NCBI GenBank assembly: GCA_046295675.1 | Contig: JBKBMW010000002.1 | Span: 1-32,174 of the forward strand | Origin: JAOAJF01 sp046295675 | GTDB taxonomy: Archaea > Micrarchaeota > Micrarchaeia > Anstonellales > Anstonellaceae | Direction: 5' to 3' | Length of the DNA stretch: 32,174 nucleotides | In this document: piece after piece, positions 25,650 to 32,174 of the stretch | Layout of the letters: every line of letters begins with the position of its first letter | Numbering within the stretch: the stretch's first letter is position 1 | Position numbers and translations under genes: made by a program | Notes under the pieces: model-generated | What the model saw: the letters and a program-made list of their open reading frames with translations, nothing else | Databases searched by the model: none | What the model was told of the DNA's origin: nothing

Positions 25650-26438
25650 TTATTTTACAACAACTATGTTTTGATATCTGTAGTTTTCAGTTCCTTTTAT
25701 TGATTGCTCCACTTCTTTTATTTTTTCCTTTATTTTTGTTTGGGAAGTGCTATACTGATAACCAAGTTCAAATCCTTTTATTCCAGCTATAATCATTTTT
25801 CTAATATCCTCTGGTCTATTAACTCCGTTTTTTGCTATTATTGGTCTTGTTGTTTTATTTTTATTTAGTATTTTTAAGGTATTTTTAGAATCCATTCCAT
25901 GCTCATTCTCTATCATAATAATATCTGTTTCTGTTTTTTTTGCTTCTTCAAATTCCTTGTTTTCTTTTACTTTTAAAATAGTTTCAAAATCTTCTTCGTG
26001 TGCATAATCAATTAGTTTGTGCAGATCAACTTTTGCAGCTTCTATTAATCCATAATCAAGAACAATTGCATCTCCACCAACCATCTGAACAGGGTCAATT
26101 ATATAATCACTCGCAATTATTATTTTTTTGAAATTTTTTTGCAGCCATCTTAAATCTCCAGAAAATTTTCTTGGTTCTACCCAGATATCAATAGCGTTTA
26201 TCTTTTTTTCAGTATCCAATATATTGAGATATTGTAATACTTTATTTTTAGTTGAAAAACAAAGTCTTTTTTCATCGCATGCCAATACTTCAGCAATTAG
26301 AGGAATTTTTCCCTCTATAAAACTCTTTTCTATTTCTTCAACTAATGATCTTTTTTCTTTTTTTGTTGGAGCAAACCTTTGATAATATCCACTTTCAATT
26401 GTTTTTTTTACTTCTGCAATTATTTTCGGATATTCCAT
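25650..26438 (-). CDS. TrpC-like (indole-3-glycerol phosphate synthase fold) barrel protein, probably not a TrpC enzyme
   Basis: 262 residues, the length of indole-3-glycerol phosphate synthase (IGPS), starting behind AGGGAGA. The order of strands resembles IGPS: a helical N-terminus of ~48 residues, IPLIAEV (strand 1), FSGDLRWLQ, IIIASDYIIDPVQM, GGDAIVLDYGLI, LHKLIDYAHEE, TDIIMIENEHG, IIAKNGVNRPEDIRKM and GIKGFELGYQYS. The catalytic positions differ from IGPS. The KRKSPS region after strand 1 is replaced (EVLACDEK), the lysine of the KDF motif is Ser, and the Glu-Ser-Gly of strand 7 is Lys-Asn-Gly. No other tryptophan genes are in the window. I read it as a repurposed or divergent TrpC-fold protein. 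Another aldolase-like barrel family is possible. Confidence 0.6.
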   Translation of the reverse strand: MEYPKIIAEVKKTIESGYYQRFAPTKKEKRSLVEEIEKSFIEGKIPLIAEVLACDEKRLCFSTKNKVLQYLNILDTEKKINAIDIWVEPRKFSGDLRWLQKNFKKIIIASDYIIDPVQMVGGDAIVLDYGLIEAAKVDLHKLIDYAHEEDFETILKVKENKEFEEAKKTETDIIMIENEHGMDSKNTLKILNKNKTTRPIIAKNGVNRPEDIRKMIIAGIKGFELGYQYSTSQTKIKEKIKEVEQSIKGTENYRYQNIVVVK

Positions 26439-26589
26439 TTAAATCTCCCTGATTTTTATTAATTCTTTTAAATAAAATCGATGAAAATCTGTAATCTTGT
26501 TCTTACTTTTCTGTATATTTGTAAAATATTTTCAAATATTTATTATAAAAACATCAAAAATTATCTAATTATAAATATTTATAAGATTA

Positions 26590-28485
26590 TTAAAAATTTT
26601 CTATTTTAATTTTACTTATTTTTTTTATTTTTTTATGTTCATTTTCTAAAACAAGTATATTGGCCCTTATGGTTTCTGCAACACTCCAGCTTTGCATTAC
26701 ACATCCATCTGCTTTCAAAGTTTTTTGGTCATATATCTCTGGAAGATGAAGTAATCCCTTATTGTATATATTCTTTGTAATTCCATCAACATCTTTTTTT
26801 ATTTCTTCTTTTTCCAAATTTAGTTCAAGCCATGCCTGGGCATATGCACCTATAAAATACGGCCAAATAGCTCCATTATGATATGCCTTATCTCTATCCT
26901 TTATATTTCCCTTATATTCTTTTACAAATTTTTCATCTTCTGGGGAAAGAGAGTAAAACCCAAAGGTAGGTACAAAAAGTTTTTTTCTAATCTCCTTCAA
27001 ATAGTTTTTTTGTTTGTAGAAAACCTCTGGTAAAAGAGCAAATGCCCAAAGCTGATTTGGTCTATTGGATAGATCAATTGGATCTATATTATCTAACAAA
27101 TATTTTTTATCTGTAATATAATTTTTCATTGAATCAGCAGCTTTTTTATAAGCATTAAAATATTTTCTTTTGTTGTTTTCATCCATTTTTGCTAAATTTT
27201 TTAGGGCATATGTCCAAAGAGCATTTATTTCAATTGGTTTTCCTTCTCTTGGAGTGTATGGTTTACCATCAATTATAGTATCCATCCAAGTTAGGCGGGG
27301 TTTCTTTAGTTTAATCAATCCATCTCTATCTAACTCAAAAAAATCATTTGGCTCAAACCAATATTCCATTTGCTCTAAAATTTTTTTCTTAATTTTTTTA
27401 TCAAGAGGTTTTTCTTTTTCAAATTCCACTGCTGCCCATAACAACCAAAGCATTCCATCTACAGATTCATAAATTGGTATATTTTCTATTCTATTTGGTA
27501 AAATCCCATCTTTAGCATGTTCTAACCAGTTTTTCATAATATCAAGAAAGATTTTGTATTTCGAAAAAGGAAGGCAAAGTCCTGGTAGAGAGATAAAAGT
27601 ATCTCTTGCCCATTGCCAGAAATATGGATATCCAGCACACACTCCATATTTTTTACAAACTTTTATTAAATAAGAATCGCAAGATTGCAAAAGAGGAATG
27701 AGGCTCTCTATATTTGATTTCTTGTATTTTTTAACAACATCTTCTATTTCTCTTTTTTTCATATCATATAAAACTTCATTATCCAGATATGGTGTTGTAT
27801 CAGAATAAAAAACAATCTCTAAATTCTGTCCTTCTTTTAAATAGGCATCTATTTTGATTATTGAATATAAATTTTCAATATGTTCCTCTTCTCGCTCAAA
27901 TTCTTTTTTATAAAAAAAATTGTAATATTCGTAATTATAATTGCTAATTAAACCTCTATTTGCAGAAATATACCATTCCTTAGGCTCTAATATCTTTACT
28001 AATCTATTGCTTAAATGAACATTTTCTTTTTTTATACTCCTTGCTCCAATAGAGTGAATATTTCTATTTGAAAGCAAAGGGATGATACTAATACCAATCC
28101 CTTTTCCTTCCAGCAGTGTATAGCGAATATATGTTTGATTTGTTTCTACCCCACACCAAACCTCTTTTGAAAGTCTATTTCCTTTTACATTATATGTCCA
28201 TCTTGCTATCTGAGATTCAAAAGAAAAATCTTCCAGATTCTCATATCCTTTAGGATAGATTGCATCTTTGTAAAAATGAGTGCTAAGAGGATATTTTTCA
28301 AATGCATCAGTAAGAAATTCATCCATAGTAGAAACAAGCATTATCCTTTCTCCATCATTTTTTACTATTAAAAATAGCCCGTTATATTTGCTAGTATTAG
28401 CCCCAATAATAGTGGAACTTGCCCAACCTCCTGCCTTGTTTGCAATCCACCATTCTTTAGACATCAAATATTCTATTTCTTCCAT
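26590..28485 (-). CDS. Glycogen debranching enzyme (amylo-alpha-1,6-glucosidase type)
   Basis: 631 residues, the usual length for the archaeal/bacterial single-domain-pair form. The N-terminal sugar-binding domain begins WWIANKAGGWASSTIIGANT and continues KYNGLFL, a hallmark of the family. The C-terminal (alpha/alpha)6 domain has FWQWARDTFISLPGLCL near residue 290, GILPNRIENIPIYESVDG, LTWMDTIIDGKPYTPREG then PIEINALW near 405-425, and HNGAIWPYFIGAYAQAW near 545. These enzymes cleave alpha-1,6 branch points during glycogen breakdown, so the cell likely stores or takes up a glycogen-like polymer. It lies 10 bases downstream of pth2 on the same strand with only a weak ribosome binding site, so it is probably co-transcribed. 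It has no signal peptide and should be cytoplasmic. Confidence 0.93.
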   Translation of the reverse strand: MEEIEYLMSKEWWIANKAGGWASSTIIGANTSKYNGLFLIVKNDGERIMLVSTMDEFLTDAFEKYPLSTHFYKDAIYPKGYENLEDFSFESQIARWTYNVKGNRLSKEVWCGVETNQTYIRYTLLEGKGIGISIIPLLSNRNIHSIGARSIKKENVHLSNRLVKILEPKEWYISANRGLISNYNYEYYNFFYKKEFEREEEHIENLYSIIKIDAYLKEGQNLEIVFYSDTTPYLDNEVLYDMKKREIEDVVKKYKKSNIESLIPLLQSCDSYLIKVCKKYGVCAGYPYFWQWARDTFISLPGLCLPFSKYKIFLDIMKNWLEHAKDGILPNRIENIPIYESVDGMLWLLWAAVEFEKEKPLDKKIKKKILEQMEYWFEPNDFFELDRDGLIKLKKPRLTWMDTIIDGKPYTPREGKPIEINALWTYALKNLAKMDENNKRKYFNAYKKAADSMKNYITDKKYLLDNIDPIDLSNRPNQLWAFALLPEVFYKQKNYLKEIRKKLFVPTFGFYSLSPEDEKFVKEYKGNIKDRDKAYHNGAIWPYFIGAYAQAWLELNLEKEEIKKDVDGITKNIYNKGLLHLPEIYDQKTLKADGCVMQSWSVAETIRANILVLENEHKKIKKISKIKIENF

Positions 28486-28495
28486 TTTTTCACTT

Positions 28496-28864
28496 TTAAA
28501 GAAGTTTTAATCTTCCAGCTATTAAATCTATTTTATCTTCGTAATCTGGGCCAAGGCATAAAGAGGTTATAGTCATACTCTCAACTTGAGTTTTACCAGC
28601 ATCCTTTACCAAAAAAGCTGGGATTTTTTTATTTTTTGCCTCTTTATAAATTTCAAGGAGTTTTTCAAGGCTCTCTATCTTCAATACAATTTTTTTCATT
28701 CCGGTTTCAAACCATGTTTTTGCTAATTTTGGATTTTGTTGCATTACATAATAATAACCTAAAACCGAAGCATGCGCTATCTGAGAAGCAATTTTACCTT
28801 TTCCCATCTTTAAATCAGTTCTTATTATAAGGGTTTGCTTTAATTCTTTATTTGTTTTCTCCAT
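28496..28864 (-). CDS. pth2: Peptidyl-tRNA hydrolase, Pth2 family
   Basis: 122 residues, typical for Pth2, which releases peptides from prematurely dropped-off peptidyl-tRNA and is the archaeal/eukaryotic type. Motifs are all present: LIIRTDLKMGKGKIASQIAHASV at the N-terminus with the catalytic-site His and Lys residues, WFETGMKKIVLKIES, the IPAFLVKDAGKTQVESMTIT block (family consensus has DAGRTQI), and LGPDYEDKIDLIAGRLKLL at the end. It is the first gene of a two-gene - strand operon with the debranching enzyme, and is divergent from nurA across 112 bases. Confidence 0.96.
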   Translation of the reverse strand: MEKTNKELKQTLIIRTDLKMGKGKIASQIAHASVLGYYYVMQQNPKLAKTWFETGMKKIVLKIESLEKLLEIYKEAKNKKIPAFLVKDAGKTQVESMTITSLCLGPDYEDKIDLIAGRLKLL

Positions 28865-28946
28865 ACTCTCAAATACCTTGTTAATTTATTAAAATATTTC
28901 TATAATTAGAAAGTTTGGGTTTTTTTGTTTTTGTCAAACCATCAAC

Positions 28947-28958
28947 CTTTATTTATTT
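28947..28958 (+). promoter_or_regulatory. TATA-like box of nurA
   Basis: CTTTATTTATTT is centred about 24 bases before ATG 28977. No ribosome binding site lies between, which fits a leaderless transcript. The rest of the 112-base pth2-nurA gap is AT-rich and probably also carries the pth2 promoter on the opposite strand. Confidence 0.4.
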
Positions 28959-28976
28959 TTTGTTTAATTATTTTTT

Positions 28977-30017
28977 ATGTATAATTCTCAAAACCTAAAA
29001 ACTTTTTTGGATAAGTGGAAAAAACAACAAGAACATCTAAAAAATATTTCAAAACAATTAAAAGAATTAAAAATCCCAACTTCAAATTTAGAAGAAAAAG
29101 TAATATTTGATACAAAACCGGAATTTTTAGAACTTTCAGACTTAAAAGTTGCTGCTGTTGATAGTGGATTCAGTTTAATTGAACTTGCAAATTTGGATTT
29201 AGTAATTTACAAAGTAGCAGGGGTTATTTTTAATTTTAAAAATTCAAAACTTTCTTCTTATGCCTATGTGCCACAAAAAACCAGTTTAGATTTTGAATAT
29301 ATGGAAGGATTGGATTATCTGGATTCCCAAAGATTTTGTTCTTTAGCCAGGTTAAAGGCTGAACTAAAAACAGCAATAGAAATAGCAACCAATCACAAAC
29401 CAAATATTTTATTTTTGGATGGCTCACTTCTTCCAATCCCAGCAGATAAGCCAACTAAAAATAGTCCTCTTTGGCAAACTTATTTAAACCTTTTAAATGA
29501 TTATAAAAAGCTTTTTGAGATTTGTTCAGCTAATAAAATTTTTCTGGCAGGTGTAATAAAAGAAACAAAAAGCAATAAGTTTGTTAAACTTTTACAAAAA
29601 GCATCTAAAGATTTGGCTTTGGAACTTGAAAATTATTCTGACATTTTTGTTTTAAATCATATCCTTGAAAAAAATCAACGTACTGCTTTTTTTGATCTTT
29701 CTTCTAATTCTGAAAATATTATTTTAAATGATTTTGATTCAAAACCAAATATACTATTTTTTTATATAAAAGTTTCAAATTCATTTTTTCCTCTTAGAGT
29801 AGAGTTGTTAAAAATTCAAGGGTTTGAAAATTTTCCGCCTCTCTTTTCTTTACTCTGTTCTACAGGTTCAAAATATTCCTATCCTTCTGTGTTAATAGAA
29901 GCAGATTTAAAAGCAAGAATAAGTCAAACTCAAATAAATCAATTTTTAGAAAAGGATTTAGCAATGAATGGCAAGCCGTTATCTTTTTTCTCCTTTAAAT
30001 TTCTAAAACCATTTTAA
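28977..30017 (+). CDS. nurA: NurA-family 5'-3' nuclease
   Basis: 346 residues, a normal NurA length. NurA works with the HerA translocase, Mre11 and Rad50 in resecting DNA ends for recombinational repair. After an N-terminal helical region comes the RNase H-like nuclease core: KVAAVDSGFSL with the metal-binding Asp62, ILFLDGSLLPIP with Asp148, a long middle insert, and the C-terminal block FPPLFSLLCSTGSKYSYPSV followed by LIEADLKARIS. The last segment is where many family members have a conserved His. Here I read Asp in IEAD, which deserves an alignment. No herA, mre11 or rad50 is in the window. The gene stands alone, facing a convergent gene 13 bases away. Confidence 0.85.
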   Translation: MYNSQNLKTFLDKWKKQQEHLKNISKQLKELKIPTSNLEEKVIFDTKPEFLELSDLKVAAVDSGFSLIELANLDLVIYKVAGVIFNFKNSKLSSYAYVPQKTSLDFEYMEGLDYLDSQRFCSLARLKAELKTAIEIATNHKPNILFLDGSLLPIPADKPTKNSPLWQTYLNLLNDYKKLFEICSANKIFLAGVIKETKSNKFVKLLQKASKDLALELENYSDIFVLNHILEKNQRTAFFDLSSNSENIILNDFDSKPNILFFYIKVSNSFFPLRVELLKIQGFENFPPLFSLLCSTGSKYSYPSVLIEADLKARISQTQINQFLEKDLAMNGKPLSFFSFKFLKPF

Positions 30018-30030
30018 TTAAACAAGCCTT

Positions 30031-31344
30031 TTAAGCAACCATTTTTCTTTTTTCTTTTCTCTTTTTCCCATTTAGTTGAATATTATATATTTTTTTTATC
30101 TTATTTCTTAAATTACTTCTCTTTTTTGTAATTTTTTTATCCTCAACCTCTTCTTTTTTTAAAATCCAATTTTTTATTATTTTTATCAACTTTCTATTTT
30201 TTTGAGATAACTCAAAGCCTTCTTTCTTTACATCTTTATTCTCTTTCTTTTTTATCTGGTCTTTTTCTTTTATTTTTTTTAGATTTTTTTCTTTGTTGAT
30301 TGGTTTTTCTATTTTTTTCATTTCCATTATAGTTAATTGTTTTTTTTGCTTCTTTTCTTCCTTTTTAATTTCTTCCTTTTTTATTTTTTCCTTCTTTTTA
30401 TTTTCTTTTTTATTTATTTTTTTCTCATTATTTTGGTTTTTTTGAGTGTTTTGATTTAACTTTAATTTCTCTTCTTTATTTTTTTTCTTTTCTTTCTGTT
30501 CTTTCTGTTGTAGTTGTTTTTTATATTCTTGAATCTTTCTTTGTAGGTGATTTTTTAGATTTATCAATTCATTGTTTGATATCTTTTTCAAATTGTTAGT
30601 TATAATTAAAAATCTTTTTTTATCTTCTTGAGTAATTTTTGGTTTTTGAATTATCCTATTTGCTTCTTTTATTAGTTGTATAAGTCTAAACTGAATCTCT
30701 TTTTTCTTTTCTCCATCTATTATATCCTTCTGACTATTTTTATTTACTTTATAAACTGGAATCTGCCCTAAGGAGCTATCTCTATATTCTTTTGTTTTCA
30801 TTCTTGTTTCTTGTATGGTGAAACTAAAATCAGATTGTTTTCTTTTTTCTAATATGGTTCCATCTTCTTTATTTAGTGTTTGATTTTTTCCTGTTTGATT
30901 TAGAGATAAAAACACATCAATAGCTTTGTTTTCAATCTGCAACATTTTTTCTTTTTGGATTTCTTCCAGTTTTTTTCTCTCTTTTTCTATTAATTCCTTT
31001 CTTTTTTCTAATAGGGCTCTATCTTCTTTAAAAAAGATTTCAGGAGCTTTATTACTTGCATTTATATAACTCAAAACATCAATTTTTTTGAAGCTTCCAC
31101 AACATCCTCTATTCCCAGCGCATCCTTCACATTGACATTTCATTGTGTGAAAAGAATGTACATTTACCTCATTTAATCTATTTGTTTCTCTTTGTCTTAT
31201 GTCCTGCAAATTATTTAAAATAGAATTTATTCGCTGTACTTGTTCTTTATTCAATTCCCCTTTTTGTTGAGCTAAGGCAATTCCTTGTCTTTGAAATCCA
31301 CCAATATTTTTTCCTTCTTGGTTTTGATTTGGTGCTGGAAGCAT
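30031..31344 (-). CDS. Lys/Glu-rich protein with N-terminal Cys cluster, unknown function
   Basis: 437 residues. I prefer ATG 31344 to TTG 31356 because GAGGGAT lies directly before it. Residues 1-60 are Gln/Asn-rich and helical. A compact Cys cluster follows, with Cys70, 72, 75, 81 and 82 near His63 and His66, which could bind zinc or another metal. After ~100 residues of charged helix there is a low-complexity Lys/Glu/Gln stretch (about 270-380), then a more structured basic C-terminus (LIKIIKNWILKKEEVED) ending KRKEKRKMVA. No TM or signal peptide. The strong positive charge suggests binding to nucleic acid, ribosome or an acidic partner. It is the second gene of a two-gene operon. No family recognised. 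Confidence 0.7.
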   Translation of the reverse strand: MLPAPNQNQEGKNIGGFQRQGIALAQQKGELNKEQVQRINSILNNLQDIRQRETNRLNEVNVHSFHTMKCQCEGCAGNRGCCGSFKKIDVLSYINASNKAPEIFFKEDRALLEKRKELIEKERKKLEEIQKEKMLQIENKAIDVFLSLNQTGKNQTLNKEDGTILEKRKQSDFSFTIQETRMKTKEYRDSSLGQIPVYKVNKNSQKDIIDGEKKKEIQFRLIQLIKEANRIIQKPKITQEDKKRFLIITNNLKKISNNELINLKNHLQRKIQEYKKQLQQKEQKEKKKNKEEKLKLNQNTQKNQNNEKKINKKENKKKEKIKKEEIKKEEKKQKKQLTIMEMKKIEKPINKEKNLKKIKEKDQIKKKENKDVKKEGFELSQKNRKLIKIIKNWILKKEEVEDKKITKKRSNLRNKIKKIYNIQLNGKKRKEKRKMVA

Positions 31345-31352
31345 TTTATCCC

Positions 31353-31706
31353 TCAAGAATTTATAAATTCATAGGCTTTTTTTTCCATATGTCTTTGCAT
31401 CATTAACTCTACAACCCTTATTAAATTTTCAATCATTTTTTCATCTTTCTTTTGTCCCATTAGGTTATAAAACTGAGCGTATACCTCCAATGCCTTTTTT
31501 TTCAATTCATTTGCAAGAGCATAATCCTTCTTTTCAACAGCTTCATTTATTCTTATAAAAAATTCTCTTAACTCCTCCATTTTTTCTTGCACTTTTTGAG
31601 GTAAAGATGAAAAACCGCTTCCATATACTTGGCCATATACTTCGCTTAAACAATTTGTTTGACATGTTTTACAATTAATTTTTTCTGCAGTATTAAAAAC
31701 TTTCAT
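31353..31706 (-). CDS. Small CxxCxxxC helical protein, unknown function
   Basis: 117 residues from ATG 31706, preceded by GAGGGT. The N-terminus has Cys12, Cys15 and Cys19 (NCKTCQTNC), a possible metal or iron-sulfur site if a fourth ligand comes from elsewhere, or a site for pairing with a partner. The rest is amphipathic helix: LPQKVQEKMEELREFFIRIN, AVEKKDYALANELKKKALEV, and a final MIENLIRVVELMMQRHMEKK. The middle helix pair resembles a tetratricopeptide-like hairpin. It lies 8 bases before the next gene's preferred start, and both encode Cys clusters, so they may form one complex. Promoter elements lie in the 151-base divergent gap shared with the DtxR-like regulator. Confidence 0.7.
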   Translation of the reverse strand: MKVFNTAEKINCKTCQTNCLSEVYGQVYGSGFSSLPQKVQEKMEELREFFIRINEAVEKKDYALANELKKKALEVYAQFYNLMGQKKDEKMIENLIRVVELMMQRHMEKKAYEFINS

Positions 31707-31748
31707 TTTAAACCCTCTCTTTGTTTTCTATTTATGATCTTATCTCTA

Positions 31749-31770
31749 AATATCATATTAATATCATATT
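31749..31770. repeat. Perfect 11-bp tandem direct repeat in the divergent promoter region
   Basis: AATATCATATT occurs twice end to end (31749-31759 and 31760-31770), so the copies are one helical turn apart. It lies 43-64 bases upstream of the 31706 gene and about 90 bases upstream of the regulator start. It could be a protein-binding site for the - strand gene. Confidence 0.6.
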
Positions 31771-31799
31771 CATTATATGTTTTAGGTTTATTTATAGAT

Positions 31800-31827
31800 T
31801 TGCCTAAATTTTTTAGGCAAGCCTAAA
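31800..31827. promoter_or_regulatory. Overlapping inverted repeats: predicted operator of the DtxR/MntR-like regulator
   Basis: TTGCCTAAA (31800-31808) pairs perfectly with TTTAGGCAA (31812-31820) across TTT. TTTAGGC (31812-31818) also pairs with GCCTAAA (31821-31827) across AA. The half-sites resemble the TTAGG/CCTAA arms of DtxR-type operators. A further TTTAGG lies at 31781-31786. The array directly precedes and partly covers the TATA-like AAATTTAAAAAT (31825-31836), which is centred about 27 bases before ATG 31858. Binding there should block transcription, implying autorepression. Confidence 0.75.
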
Positions 31828-31857
31828 TTTAAAAATCTTTTTTTCTTTATTATCTTT

Positions 31858-32174
31858 ATGTCGCAGAGCCAGGATTCTTATTTATTAGCTATTGATTCTC
31901 TTTTAGAAAAAAACATAGTGGCTAAAATCTCTGATATTGCAGAAGAACTTAAGGTTAAACCTTCTTCTGTTTCAGACATGCTTTCAAAACTTCAAAAAAA
32001 TGATTTGGTAATATATCAAAAATATAAGGGAGTAAAATTAACCAAAAAAGGAAAAGAAAAAATAAAAAAAATAAAATTTAAAACTGCTCTTTTTGTAGAA
32101 TTTTTTAAGCAATTAGATATCCCGGAAAAGTTTGCATATGCTGATGCAAAATTGCTGGAAGCTTATCTTTCTCC
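31858..32174 (+). CDS. DtxR/MntR-family transcriptional regulator (N-terminal 105 residues, 3' end outside window)
   Basis: The reading frame is open from ATG 31858 to the window edge. The start resembles DtxR/MntR proteins: SQDSYLLAIDSLLE, then a winged helix-turn-helix (ISDIAEELKVKPSSVSDMLSKL), the wing YQKYKGVKLTKKG, and the beginning of the dimerisation domain. It aligns without gaps to Bacillus MntR as I recall it. Most metal-ligand positions are changed: MntR Asp8, Glu11, His77, Glu99 and His103 correspond here to Ser7, Leu10, Thr76, Lys98 and Ala102, with only Glu102 kept (Glu101). The DNA-binding half looks functional. Probably leaderless, with an operator over its own promoter. It may sense something other than Mn or Fe. 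Confidence 0.88.
   Translation, partial: MSQSQDSYLLAIDSLLEKNIVAKISDIAEELKVKPSSVSDMLSKLQKNDLVIYQKYKGVKLTKKGKEKIKKIKFKTALFVEFFKQLDIPEKFAYADAKLLEAYLS

Noticed and set aside
26439..26589. Possible RNA gene in the AT-rich gap between the TrpC-like gene and the debranching enzyme
   Set aside because: No GC-rich stem, tRNA-like cloverleaf or conserved box was seen. The sequence looks like ordinary AT-rich spacer with promoter elements for the TrpC-like gene.
30240..30560. Simple-sequence T-rich repeats on the + strand
   Set aside because: They are the complement of Lys/Glu codons in the low-complexity part of the 30031-31344 protein, not an independent DNA repeat or CRISPR.

Overview
The window is an AT-rich archaeal chromosome segment, closely packed with genes. 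The archaeal assignment rests on both subunits of DNA polymerase D (DP1 and DP2), a UPF0147 protein, Pth2-type peptidyl-tRNA hydrolase, NurA, a TRAM-domain protein, an archaeal-type glycogen debranching enzyme, TATA-like boxes about 25 bases before start codons, and GGTGA-type ribosome binding sites. Very low GC, small housekeeping operons and many unrecognised surface proteins suggest a DPANN-like or other small-genome lineage, but the sequence alone does not settle this. I saw no rRNA, tRNA, CRISPR array, insertion sequence or integrase.

Bases 1-16842 (all + strand) read as one operon of nine genes and are the most unusual part. It starts with the end of a coiled-coil protein and a small helical protein. 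Six tandem polytopic membrane proteins follow. They share a TM hairpin with a G-x-L-x(n)-W-[AS]-[KR]-x-E type loop, a second core motif LP-x-G-x-[FL]-[LF]-R-x(2)-P-F-x-[KR]-x-x-G followed by an [IV]A-rich helix ending in FP, and a last TM helix with an often LGGDI-like C-terminal tail. Five of the six have an N-terminal signal-peptide-like segment ending in S/A-Q. One carries a roughly 1000-residue extracellular Cys-rich domain built around CPxxC[RK] motifs, and another carries a roughly 680-residue N-terminal ectodomain. The operon ends with a 1336-residue Cys-rich putative lipoprotein. The layout resembles a multi-subunit envelope machine. A VirB6/TrbL/CedA-like secretion, conjugation or cell-contact role is my inference and not shown.

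Bases 16860-23078 hold a UPF0147 gene, then polB (DP1) and polC (DP2) overlapping by ATGA, then a NagD-like HAD phosphatase. DP2 keeps its catalytic NCDGDED motif, has zinc ribbons, has no intein, and ends in a PCNA-binding-like QxxLxxF motif.

Bases 23082-28864 are mostly on the - strand: an unknown 94-residue protein, glmS, a TRAM protein, a 35-residue very acidic protein on the + strand, a TrpC-like barrel protein lacking the usual catalytic residues, a glycogen debranching enzyme, and pth2. nurA lies on the + strand divergent from pth2. Two - strand genes follow, encoding a small CxxCxxxC protein and a Lys/Glu-rich protein with its own Cys cluster. The window ends inside a DtxR/MntR-like regulator gene that has an elaborate inverted-repeat operator over its own promoter but seems to have lost most metal ligands.
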